DNA of 9,575 nt, from positions 1 to 9,575 of the forward strand of contig JAUUYB010000033.1 in NCBI GenBank assembly GCA_030590605.1, in the 5' to 3' direction. A program made the translations under genes and the position numbers. Below, piece by piece: positions 1-6,064 of the stretch. The stretch comes from Candidatus Woesearchaeota archaeon (GTDB taxonomy: Archaea; Nanobdellota; Nanobdellia; Woesearchaeales; JAUUYB01). Positions within the stretch are counted from its first letter, which is position 1, and each line of letters opens with the position of its first letter. Below the pieces are notes generated by a model. That model was given only the letters and a program-made list of their open reading frames with translations. It did no database searches and was not told the origin of the DNA.

Positions 1-696
1 TCCTCCTGCGGCTTTCGCTAATAGTTCCATACGCTCATCGGATGGAGGAATAATATTCTTGTATTTTGGGTCCATGACTGTCAAATTCCTGAACCTGCGG
101 AGAACATGTCTATCTGCCCAATCAACCTCTTTTGATATAGCTGTGATGACTTCTGCATCATCATTCAATCCAGGGACGACTGTAGTCCTCACTTCAACAA
201 TGAGGTCTTTTTGCAGTCTTTTTTGGGATCTTAAGATCTTAAGGCTCTTCAACAGATTCGTCACAGCCTTCTTTCCATCAGTGATCCCAATCGTCTTTTG
301 GTAGGCATTCGGATCCAACGTATTCTTGACATCGATCGCCACATAATCCAGGAAAGGCAGAGCAGCCTTCAATACTTCAGGGAAATAACCATTAGTATCT
401 AAGTGGGTCTTCAATCCCATCTTCTTGACTGCTTTAAGCAATTCAATCAATTCGACGTGCTGTAGAGTAGGTTCCCCTCCAGTTATAGTTAGGGCATCGA
501 TGAATGGAAGCACAGACCTTATCTTCTTCAATATATCTGCAACAGAAATATCTTCGCCTACACTCCCTAATGCAACGTCGCTGTTCTGGCAAAAAGGACA
601 CCTGAATGGACATCCAGATAACCACAGGACAGCACTCAAGTTACCGGGATAATCAACTGTCGATGTCTCCAGGAACGAAGCTACCTTAAGTGACAT
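1..696 (-). CDS. NrdG2-type radical SAM activating enzyme, partial (C-terminus beyond window)
   Basis: Likely the radical SAM activase of anaerobic (class III) ribonucleotide reductase: it would use a 4Fe-4S cluster and S-adenosylmethionine to put a glycyl radical on NrdD in the cytoplasm. I translated 232 codons by hand from the ATG at 696, open to base 1. The cluster motif CxxxCxxC is C29-PFR-C33-PF-C36, preceded by TVDYPG and LSGC as is typical of the NrdG2 / PflA-like group. The SAM-binding GGEPT lies at 73-77, followed by LDTNGY (100-105), DYVAIDVK (117-124) and VVPGLND (173-179). The length is close to the family's usual ~230, so little is missing. The start overlaps the stop of the upstream 45-aa gene by 16 bases and has no good ribosome site, suggesting translational coupling. 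No nrdD is visible, so the activated partner is inferred; another glycyl-radical enzyme is possible. Confidence 0.88.
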   Translation of the reverse strand, partial: MSLKVASFLETSTVDYPGNLSAVLWLSGCPFRCPFCQNSDVALGSVGEDISVADILKKIRSVLPFIDALTITGGEPTLQHVELIELLKAVKKMGLKTHLDTNGYFPEVLKAALPFLDYVAIDVKNTLDPNAYQKTIGITDGKKAVTNLLKSLKILRSQKRLQKDLIVEVRTTVVPGLNDDAEVITAISKEVDWADRHVLRRFRNLTVMDPKYKNIIPPSDERMELLAKAAGG

Positions 697-818
697 TCTT
701 TGGTCCACTGCATATCCTCTAGCTCCTCTTTCTTGGAATCTACTGCCTTAGTCTCCATCACGGATAGCTCTTCACAACTCAACTCTTCAAAAAGTTCGTC
801 TTCTTTCTTATACTTCAT
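681..818 (-). CDS. Small acidic protein (45 aa) overlapping the activase start
   Basis: I do not recognise the family. The ATG at 818 is chosen because GGTGGTGATA (831-822), a near match to the archaeal Shine-Dalgarno GGAGGTGATC, sits three bases before it, and a TATA-like box at 859-851 places transcription start near 830. An in-frame ATG at 839 would give 52 aa but would lie upstream of that start point. The product is rich in Glu and Lys, begins MKYKKEDELFEELS, has two Cys (positions 11 and 43) and no membrane segment. Its last five codons overlap the activase gene in another frame, so the two are probably co-translated. It may be a small accessory or leader peptide for the activase; that is inference. 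Confidence 0.6.
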   Translation of the reverse strand: MKYKKEDELFEELSCEELSVMETKAVDSKKEELEDMQWTKECHLR

Positions 819-821
819 CTC

Positions 822-831
822 TATCACCACC
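822..831 (-). promoter_or_regulatory. Shine-Dalgarno site that sets the start of the 45-aa gene
   Basis: On the minus strand this reads GGTGGTGATA, matching GGAGGTGATC at eight of ten positions, followed by GAG and the ATG at 818. It decides the start in favour of codon 818 over 839. Confidence 0.6.
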
Positions 832-850
832 TTATCCATAATCTCAATGA

Positions 851-859
851 TATTTAAAT
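851..859 (-). promoter_or_regulatory. TATA-like box for the 45-aa gene / activase operon
   Basis: The minus strand reads ATTTAAATA. The expected archaeal start point 25-27 bases downstream is near 830, giving a leader of about 12 bases that holds the ribosome site. Confidence 0.45.
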
Positions 860-901
860 CGACTGAAGAATAGCAGGAGAGGGCTTGATTCTTGCACACC
901 C

Positions 902-1026
902 GCATTCGCAGCAGAAAATGACCCCCATTTTTTGTACTTGAACCACAATTAAATTTTAACATCCTGGTCCGATTCTCAACAAGTACCAAAAATGGGATTT
1001 CCCTATACATTTTCTGCTGCGAATGC
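902..1026. repeat. 125-bp inverted-repeat element (MITE-like or large hairpin)
   Basis: The ends are a perfect 19-bp inverted repeat: GCATTCGCAGCAGAAAATG at 902-920 and its complement at 1008-1026. A second nested pair, 924-940 against 980-996, matches at 16 of 17 positions. The arms are separated by unequal spacers (3 and 11 bases) and enclose a 39-base A/T-rich centre (941-979). No protein is encoded. TGCACA occurs at 893-898 and again at 1024-1029; the second overlaps the arm, so it is only a weak target-duplication candidate. The element fills the space between two divergent promoters. It could be a non-autonomous mobile element, or a cruciform or regulatory hairpin; the sequence alone does not decide. 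Confidence 0.7.
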
Positions 1027-1037
1027 ACAATCATAAC

Positions 1038-1058
1038 TTATTTAAGCATGTTATATAT
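1038..1058 (+). promoter_or_regulatory. TATA-like boxes upstream of the GH13 gene
   Basis: Two candidates are present: TTATTTAAG (1038-1046) and TTATATAT (1051-1058). Start points 25-27 bases on would be near 1068 or 1081. The first leaves a full ribosome site (GGGGGATT, 1081-1088) in the leader and is preferred for that reason. Confidence 0.4.
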
Positions 1059-1091
1059 GAGTATTCTTGAACTCACAAACGGGGGATTATA

Positions 1092-3065
1092 TTGTTATAC
1101 CAATGGGAGAAATTCATAGATAACAGCAAAGCGACCAAAGACATCGATTCCTGGGAGCCTCAATTCGGTCTTACTGTGACTGAACGAAGCGGAGGGAAAG
1201 CGACTAAAGTACGGGTAAGAGTGCTTGTAGACAATCCTGAGACCAAAGTCTATATCGTCGGAAAATTCAATGAATGGGGTAAGAACCTTGAAGGTTATGA
1301 ACTCGTCCATGATGACCACAGCGTATTTTGTGAAATTGAACTTGATTGCATGAAACATAAGGATTCTTACAAGTTGCTCGTAAAGAACAAGGGAAAAGAA
1401 ACCTATATGCAGGACCCTGCAGGGCATTATTTCGATGAAGACGGCAATACTATCTTCTGGGACTACGAAGACCCGCAAAGCTACAAGCAAAAGCATGGAT
1501 TCATCGACACTATCCATCGTTCTACACGGATCCTTCAGGCAGACCTTCCCGGACTCATCGTCCATTGGGCTGATAAGAACGGAGTGAAAGGCGCGGATAT
1601 CGAACAAAAAGACTATTTCAGCTATATCGCAGATTCAGGAATCCTCGACTATATCAAGGAGTTAGGATTTAATACCATCCAGTTCCTTCCGTTCGCACAG
1701 AGCATCGATGGGGACAACTGGAAATTCAGATACCTCGTACCGTTCCAGTTCGCGATCCAGAAGAACTGGGGAACACCAGACGATTTCGCAAGGATGATAG
1801 ATGAATGCCATAAGCACGGCATCGCAGTCATAGGAGATTTCGTCATCGGCCATCTGCCGCATAAGGATTACAGCATCTTCGGCAAAGACGGATCCGCAAA
1901 CGGCATACAGAACTGGAAGAACAGATACGGCACCAGGATCTACATGAAAGAAGTCACGCCATGGGGAACCATGCGAATCGATTATGAGAACCCATATGTC
2001 TGCAGATTCATAATATCATCTGTACTGCACTTCATGAAAAGATACAAGATCGACGGGTTCAGGATTGATAACGTGGACGGCATCATCAGGTACGGAAAGA
2101 ACGGAGATGGAGACGAACGACCTAATGGGAGGGGTTTCTTAAGGGAACTCAACAAGACAATCTATGAATACAATCCTTTCGCACTCATGCATTATGAAGC
2201 GCATTACTTCTTCGAAGACAACGCCAAGATGCTCGTCATACCTATGGAAGACGATTCACGCGCACTTGGAGCTACAGCCTACAACTCATCCCGCATCACC
2301 TATTATCTCCACACAGAGTATATGCCCAAATCAGGGAACGAGATAACTCCCTGGAAATTCAGGGATATAACTGAAGAGAAAGACTGGGGCCAATCCAATT
2401 CAACAGTCGCTGACTTCCACAACCACGACGCGGCAGCAGGACTCATGGAGATGCGATGCACAGGATCCTATGCATATGACGCAATGACCTGCACTCAGCC
2501 TGAAAACCATTACCACGCAATCGGCAAGATAAAAGTCATGGAAGCGATAATCTCATTCATGGGTGAAGGGCGGACACTCGATCTGCCTCAGACATTCCTT
2601 TTGCAGACAGGGACATTCGAACACGACAGTTCTATCCAATGGCATCTTGCATTCAATCAGGCAAGCAACAATGTGCTTGCTTACAAGAAAGCGGTCAATC
2701 TCGTTATGGACGACCCTGCATTCTGGCCAATGTTCACCAAGAATCGTAAATTTCTGAATGTTGATGATGCAAACAAGATAATTGTTATCGAGAGGTCGGC
2801 AACATGGAAAGGGAAAACTTCTTTATTTACAATAGTGATCAATCTTTCATCCTGGTTCCATCACAATTATAAAGTGGGTGTGACTGGCAAGAAAGACTTT
2901 GAAGTCGTTTTGAACTCTGATCTGTTTGATTATGCAGGATCAGGAATGGCTGCTTATCCTAAAATTCTTAAGAATTCTCCCAGCAAGAACTTTGAACTGC
3001 TTGATCGAGAAGTAGAGCTAGGGACGATCGGGCCTTATGGTGTTGTCGTTTTGAAAGAAGTGTAA
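1092..3065 (+). CDS. GH13 alpha-glucan branching enzyme-like protein (GlgB-type)
   Basis: A 657-aa glycoside hydrolase family 13 protein, most like 1,4-alpha-glucan branching enzyme, which moves alpha-1,4 segments to alpha-1,6 positions in glycogen-type polymers. An N-terminal beta domain of the CBM48 type (about 38-125, with VYIVGKFNEWG at 53-63) precedes the TIM barrel. The four GH13 signature regions are present: region I DFVIGH (D249, H254), region II GFRID (nucleophile D326), region III MHYEAH (acid/base E369) and region IV FHNHD (D446), so activity is expected. A C-terminal beta domain covers about 560-657. The start is TTG, supported by GGGGGATT (1081-1088) four bases before it; no in-frame ATG fits, because the CBM48 domain begins early. 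No signal peptide is seen, so it is cytoplasmic. The sequence around regions I and III is unlike textbook GlgB (HLPHKDYS, LMHYEAHYF), so another GH13 specificity is possible. No other glycogen gene is in view. Confidence 0.85.
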   Translation: MLYQWEKFIDNSKATKDIDSWEPQFGLTVTERSGGKATKVRVRVLVDNPETKVYIVGKFNEWGKNLEGYELVHDDHSVFCEIELDCMKHKDSYKLLVKNKGKETYMQDPAGHYFDEDGNTIFWDYEDPQSYKQKHGFIDTIHRSTRILQADLPGLIVHWADKNGVKGADIEQKDYFSYIADSGILDYIKELGFNTIQFLPFAQSIDGDNWKFRYLVPFQFAIQKNWGTPDDFARMIDECHKHGIAVIGDFVIGHLPHKDYSIFGKDGSANGIQNWKNRYGTRIYMKEVTPWGTMRIDYENPYVCRFIISSVLHFMKRYKIDGFRIDNVDGIIRYGKNGDGDERPNGRGFLRELNKTIYEYNPFALMHYEAHYFFEDNAKMLVIPMEDDSRALGATAYNSSRITYYLHTEYMPKSGNEITPWKFRDITEEKDWGQSNSTVADFHNHDAAAGLMEMRCTGSYAYDAMTCTQPENHYHAIGKIKVMEAIISFMGEGRTLDLPQTFLLQTGTFEHDSSIQWHLAFNQASNNVLAYKKAVNLVMDDPAFWPMFTKNRKFLNVDDANKIIVIERSATWKGKTSLFTIVINLSSWFHHNYKVGVTGKKDFEVVLNSDLFDYAGSGMAAYPKILKNSPSKNFELLDREVELGTIGPYGVVVLKEV

Positions 3066-3073
3066 ACCATAAC

Positions 3074-3082
3074 GCTTAAATA
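3074..3082 (+). promoter_or_regulatory. TATA-like box for the HU gene
   Basis: GCTTAAATA begins nine bases after the GH13 stop. A start point near 3104 would leave a leader of about 22 bases carrying GGGGTG (3115-3120), six bases before the ATG. Confidence 0.45.
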
Positions 3083-3126
3083 CGAGTTGCCATCGATGTT
3101 GACTACCAATTTTAGGGGTGTAAACT

Positions 3127-3387
3127 ATGAATAAAACAGAACTTGTTGAAGCAATTGCAAAAGACACAGATATGACCAAGGCAGACGCAGAAAGAGCACT
3201 CATCTCGGTCCTAGGAAACATCTGGAAGGGAGTAAAGAAAGCCCCAGTCCAGCTTGTCGGATTCGGAACCTTCAAGCACACCAAGAGGAAGGCAAGAACA
3301 GGAGTCAACCCAGCTACCGGAGCTAAGATCAAGATCCCGGCTAAGACTGTGATGACTTTCAAGGCAAGCAAGAATCCTAAATATTAG
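3127..3387 (+). CDS. HU-family DNA-binding protein (bacterial histone-like)
   Basis: An 86-aa HU/IHF-fold protein that would dimerise, bind and bend DNA without strong sequence preference and help package the chromosome. The N-terminal helical part is MNKTELVEAIAKDTDMTKAD..., followed by the GFGTF turn (45-49) and the DNA-binding arm RKARTGVNPATGAKIKIPA (55-73), with the intercalating proline at P62. The arm differs from the usual GRNP by having GVNP. The C-terminus (FKASKNPKY) is shorter than the common FKxGKxLKxxVN ending, giving 86 rather than about 90 residues. The ATG is supported by GGGGTG six bases upstream. It has its own TATA-like box and terminator, so it is probably monocistronic and well expressed. 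HU is typical of bacteria and found in only some archaea, so gene transfer is likely in its history. Confidence 0.93.
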   Translation: MNKTELVEAIAKDTDMTKADAERALISVLGNIWKGVKKAPVQLVGFGTFKHTKRKARTGVNPATGAKIKIPAKTVMTFKASKNPKY

Positions 3388-3415
3388 GGATTTTTCCCTA
3401 TTTTTTTTATTTTTT
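3386..3415 (+). terminator. Hairpin plus oligo-T terminator after HU
   Basis: AGGGA (3386-3390), TTTT loop and TCCCT (3395-3399) form a 5-bp stem that starts on the stop codon. It is followed by a T-rich run (3401-3415, 14 of 15 T). Oligo-T alone would be enough in archaea. Confidence 0.75.
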
Positions 3416-3431
3416 ATACTTCTAGACAAGT

Positions 3432-3440
3432 CTTATATAT
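3432..3440 (+). promoter_or_regulatory. TATA box of the leaderless ferritin-like gene
   Basis: CTTATATAT is centred about 26 bases before the ATG at 3462. The transcript should start at or next to the ATG, and no Shine-Dalgarno site is present. Confidence 0.65.
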
Positions 3441-3461
3441 GAAATACATCCCTTATCTGCT

Positions 3462-3974
3462 ATGGCAACCTTACTAGATACAATCAAGCAAGCGATCGAT
3501 ATGGAAGTAAAAGGAGAGAACGCATACAGGGAGTTCGCCGAAGAAGCGACTGATCCTTTCATCAAGACAACTTTCTCAGGACTAGCAGATGACGAGGTCG
3601 AACATAGGAAACTGCTCCATGATTACGCTGAACAGATATCTAAAGGGAATCCGCTCGAACTGGGGAAATTCAAGGACAACAATCCACAGCGTATCTTTGG
3701 GATGAGCTTAAACGAATTCAAAGATCATGCAAAACTGGGCGCAGAACAGCTAAAACCATTCGATGCAGGTATCCAGCTTGAAAAAGCAGGTATCGAATAT
3801 TACACCAAGGCTCTTGCAGGAGCTGAAACTGATGAAGAAAAAACATTTTTTGAATCATTGATAGTACAGGAAAATATGCATCTTGATATCCTGACAAAAG
3901 CAAAAGAATTCCTCTCTAACCCTCAATCATCGTTCCATGACATGGAAGACTGGCTCCTTGATGGTGGAATATGA
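3462..3974 (+). CDS. Ferritin-like / rubrerythrin-type diiron protein
   Basis: A 170-aa four-helix-bundle protein with the full set of diiron ligands expected for the ferritin / rubrerythrin superfamily: E15 in helix 1, E45xxH48 (DDEVEHRKLL) in helix 2, E107 in helix 3 (LEKAGIEYY) and E137xxH140 (QENMHLDIL) in helix 4. The two halves resemble each other (MEVKGENAY against LEKAGIEYY), as in this superfamily. There is no rubredoxin-like C-terminal CxxC domain, so it is not a classical rubrerythrin. Likely roles are peroxide reduction or iron handling in the cytoplasm of an anaerobe; the electron donor is not visible. The start is supported by the TATA box 26 bases upstream (leaderless). The last ~20 residues (SFHDMEDWLLDGGI) form an acidic tail outside the bundle. 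Confidence 0.88.
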   Translation: MATLLDTIKQAIDMEVKGENAYREFAEEATDPFIKTTFSGLADDEVEHRKLLHDYAEQISKGNPLELGKFKDNNPQRIFGMSLNEFKDHAKLGAEQLKPFDAGIQLEKAGIEYYTKALAGAETDEEKTFFESLIVQENMHLDILTKAKEFLSNPQSSFHDMEDWLLDGGI

Positions 3975-4008
3975 TAGTGAATGGATAAAGATGTCGAAAA
4001 GGGTTTAG

Positions 4009-4040
4009 AAAAAAGAAAGATAAAAAAAAAATAAATAAAA
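4009..4040 (-). terminator. Oligo-T terminator of the lipoprotein operon
   Basis: On the minus strand, just after the lipoprotein stop (4047-4045), the sequence is almost pure T, including an unbroken run of nine T (4030-4022), with no hairpin. This is the archaeal style of termination. I see no matching T-run on the plus strand for the ferritin-like gene. Confidence 0.6.
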
Positions 4041-4044
4041 GAGT

Positions 4045-4266
4045 TTACCAATCGACTGAATCCAGGTCCTTCTCGATACCTTCTAAGTCGTCCATGTTCA
4101 ATTCGTCATCGATAGTGTTCACTTCCTGGATTTCTTTGTCTATCGTTATATCTGTATCTGGAACAGGACCTGGTGCTGGCCCAGGAGGGGGAGGTAATTC
4201 TGCCTTCTGGCAGCCAGTCAATAAAAGTCCCAACACGACTATAGTCAATACCATATACTTAAACAT
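4045..4266 (-). CDS. Small secreted lipoprotein with proline-rich linker and acidic tail
   Basis: A 73-aa protein of unknown function. Residues 1-18 form a hydrophobic signal peptide ending in the lipobox LLTGC, so C19 should be lipidated and the mature protein anchored outside the membrane. After it come a proline/glycine-rich stretch (25-35, PPPPGPAPGPV) and an Asp/Glu-rich end (DDELNMDDLEGIEKDLDSVDW). The ATG is fixed by GAGGTG (4278-4273), six bases upstream. It lies 37 bases after the 511-aa secreted protein gene, with no promoter between, and is probably its operon partner; the acidic tails of both suggest a shared surface role, such as binding cations or a basic partner. That role is inference. 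Confidence 0.8.
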   Translation of the reverse strand: MFKYMVLTIVVLGLLLTGCQKAELPPPPGPAPGPVPDTDITIDKEIQEVNTIDDELNMDDLEGIEKDLDSVDW

Positions 4267-4303
4267 GATTTACACCTCTTTTAGACCTTGATGACCAGAA
4301 CCC

Positions 4304-5839
4304 TTATTCAAGGTGTTCGTCCACATCGTACTCGTTACCTGGATCGTCTTGTCCATTCTCTTCTGGATCTTTAGGATCTTCATCCTGATCATAGTCGCCT
4401 AGCGAGTCATCGGTCTCGTTATCAGGAACATCATCCGAATCGTCGTCCGAATCCTCATCAGACCCATCATCAAGAGCATCGTCCGACTCATCATCTGAAC
4501 CATCTCCAGAATCATCATCAGACCCATCGTCCGACTCATCATCTGAACCATCTCCAGAATCATCATCAGACCCATCGTCCGACTCATCCTCATCTTGTGC
4601 CTCGTCATCATCACCCATTTCTGCTTCATCCTCTGGAGCATCGAGAGCTGCACTTCCGCCGGCGTTATTGATTTCCTGGACAATATCCCTTAATAACTTT
4701 TGCGCTTCCTGAAGGGCATCATGGGCCTCTTTCATCAAAGCATGACCTTCTGCCGCAATGTCATGAGCTAATTTAGGGTCGGATTCTGCCTTTGCATCCT
4801 CGAACTTATCGAGTGCCTGTTCATACTTCAGCTGTGCAAGAGCAGTCTTCTCGCTGAAACCATCGACCATCTCCTGGATATCTGCAGTGCTAATACCCTG
4901 TTCTTCCATACGCGCAAGTGTCCGTTCCAGCCTGACGTCAAGCTGCTTGATCTGCACTACAACTCCGCCGATCCTGGCATTGACCATCATCCCGGTGTGG
5001 ACCCGAAGCCTTTTCTGTATAGAAAGCCAGGCCTTTTTGATTGTCTTGGCAGCTTCTGTGATCTCTTCTTTGTCTTCTGAACTTTCGATAGTCGCAAGAG
5101 CATCATTTATTTCAGACTCCATCTCACCCAAATCTGCAAGGATTTCAGTTGCCTCTTCCTCAGACAGATCCTCATTCATCTCGACATTGGCCTTTACCTT
5201 ACCGATATGTTCAAGGATATTCGCTCCAGTATTAGCTAGAAATTCTTTGGCTCTAGTCCTGATCTCTGCCTCTATCTCTGCACACTCATCTCCAGAACAT
5301 TCCTGAAGCCGTTTCTTTGCTGCATCGAAATTGCCCTTAGCATCATCATAATTCTGTTTTGCATTGGCATATTTTTCTTTGGCACGTGTATATGCCTTTT
5401 TCGCTTCTTCAAGCTTTTGCTGTGCGATATCCCTAGCTTTACCATCTTTGTACTTATCCCATCTTGGGTCAGTTGCAAGGTTCTTCAGATCCAGAGTTTT
5501 TACCAGTTGTCTCTTCTCAATACTCTGTATCTTAGTTACAGCTTCAGCAGAAAGTTTTTTCACATTCTCAGCACGTTCACGAATCCTTAATTTGCAGGCT
5601 TCAGGGTCATCTGTCTCATCACACCTAGCAAGAGCTGATTCTAATCCAGCTTGATAGGCTGCCTGAAACTCCTCTTTTGTCATCGACCTGAGCTGTTCCA
5701 TATCTCTCAAGCTGGAAATATCCCTCCTGACTTCATTAATAGCCACTGGAGCCGGATCCTGTAATGGCCTAGGCTGTGCACTTACTGCAGCAACCAATAC
5801 CAACAATGCTATAACGATCATAACCATAATTCTTTTCAT
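4304..5839 (-). CDS. Secreted coiled-coil protein with acidic Ser-Asp-rich tail
   Basis: A 511-aa protein of no family I can name. Residues 1-21 are a signal peptide (hydrophobic core 4-19, cleavage probably after VSA). Residues about 85-390 are Ala/Glu/Lys-rich and predicted helical or coiled coil (for example EEAKKAYTRAKEKYANAKQN). Two close cysteine pairs, C73/C82 and C181/C186, could form disulfides outside the cell. From about 400 to the end the chain is dominated by Asp, Ser, Glu and Gly (SDDGSDDDSGDGSDDE units), resembling low-complexity, calcium-binding or spacer tails. There is no C-terminal TM or LPxTG-like anchor, so it is free or held by a partner. The ATG has a strong AGGAGGT site (5852-5846). 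The tail contains a perfect 48-bp DNA repeat, so its length may vary between strains. It heads an operon with the lipoprotein downstream. Confidence 0.82.
   Translation of the reverse strand: MKRIMVMIVIALLVLVAAVSAQPRPLQDPAPVAINEVRRDISSLRDMEQLRSMTKEEFQAAYQAGLESALARCDETDDPEACKLRIRERAENVKKLSAEAVTKIQSIEKRQLVKTLDLKNLATDPRWDKYKDGKARDIAQQKLEEAKKAYTRAKEKYANAKQNYDDAKGNFDAAKKRLQECSGDECAEIEAEIRTRAKEFLANTGANILEHIGKVKANVEMNEDLSEEEATEILADLGEMESEINDALATIESSEDKEEITEAAKTIKKAWLSIQKRLRVHTGMMVNARIGGVVVQIKQLDVRLERTLARMEEQGISTADIQEMVDGFSEKTALAQLKYEQALDKFEDAKAESDPKLAHDIAAEGHALMKEAHDALQEAQKLLRDIVQEINNAGGSAALDAPEDEAEMGDDDEAQDEDESDDGSDDDSGDGSDDESDDGSDDDSGDGSDDESDDALDDGSDEDSDDDSDDVPDNETDDSLGDYDQDEDPKDPEENGQDDPGNEYDVDEHLE
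4477..4588 (-). repeat. 48-bp tandem repeat, 2.3 copies, in the acidic tail
   Basis: Two identical 48-bp copies (4477-4524 and 4525-4572) are followed by a 16-bp partial copy (4573-4588). The unit is a multiple of three and encodes 16 residues of the Ser-Asp-rich tail, so changes in copy number keep the frame. Exact identity points to recent duplication by slippage or recombination. Confidence 0.92.
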
Positions 5840-5845
5840 TTCAAT

Positions 5846-5885
5846 ACCTCCTGATTACATCCAATATTAGACATTTCCTTATAAA
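5846..5885 (-). promoter_or_regulatory. Promoter and ribosome site of the secreted-protein operon
   Basis: The minus strand has TTTATAA (5885-5879), with a start point expected near 5856. This is followed by AGGAGGT (5852-5846), six bases before the ATG at 5839, so the leader is short but carries a strong ribosome site. Confidence 0.6.
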
Positions 5886-5920
5886 CACATTTTTTTGGAG
5901 AGCTAATAAATCAGATAAAA

Positions 5921-5967
5921 CCGCTCATGACTGTTCACAAACGTTCATTTGCCCGGTTAACCGTTCA
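5921..5967. promoter_or_regulatory. Phased GTTCA decamer repeats between divergent promoters
   Basis: GCTCA at 5923 and GTTCA at 5933, 5943 and 5963 fall on a strict 10-base register, with the slot at 5953 filled instead by a 10-bp palindrome, CGGTTAACCG (5954-5963). The array lies about 40-90 bases upstream of the secreted-protein operon promoter and 70-115 upstream of the wHTH gene promoter. Repeats on one face of the helix suggest a binding site for a multimeric regulator; this is inference from spacing only. Confidence 0.3.
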
Positions 5968-6033
5968 AGGAGACAGAAACAGCTGTATTTTTCATATACG
6001 CCGCTTTTTTGACCGAATCAGCAGAGAGATATG

Positions 6034-6042
6034 TTTTTATAG
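6034..6042 (+). promoter_or_regulatory. TATA box of the leaderless wHTH membrane protein gene
   Basis: TTTTTATAG is centred about 27 bases before the ATG at 6065. It supports that start over an in-frame ATG 46 codons upstream, at 5927, which lies before the promoter. Confidence 0.6.
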
Positions 6043-6064
6043 AAGCATATCAATAAAAGAATGG

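Noticed and set aside
840..1034. Upstream extension of the 45-aa gene to a 117-aa ORF on the minus strand
   Set aside because: It would run through the inverted-repeat element and lie upstream of the TATA box and ribosome site at 851-859 and 822-831.
1095..1607. 170-aa minus-strand ORF inside the GH13 gene, and a similar 196-aa one (7036-7626) inside pyruvate kinase
   Set aside because: Both are antisense shadows of strongly supported coding sequences, with no promoter or ribosome site.
3982..4035. A 17-codon Lys-rich ORF just after the ferritin-like gene
   Set aside because: It is very short, has no ribosome site, and consists largely of the A-tract that is the opposite strand's terminator.
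4399..4683. 94-aa Met/Arg-rich ORF on the minus strand
   Set aside because: It is another frame of the repetitive Ser-Asp-rich tail of the 511-aa protein; the repeat keeps any frame open.
5927..6064. 46-codon N-terminal extension of the wHTH membrane protein
   Set aside because: The extension lies upstream of the TATA box, lacks hydrophobic character, and would bury the signal peptide inside the protein.
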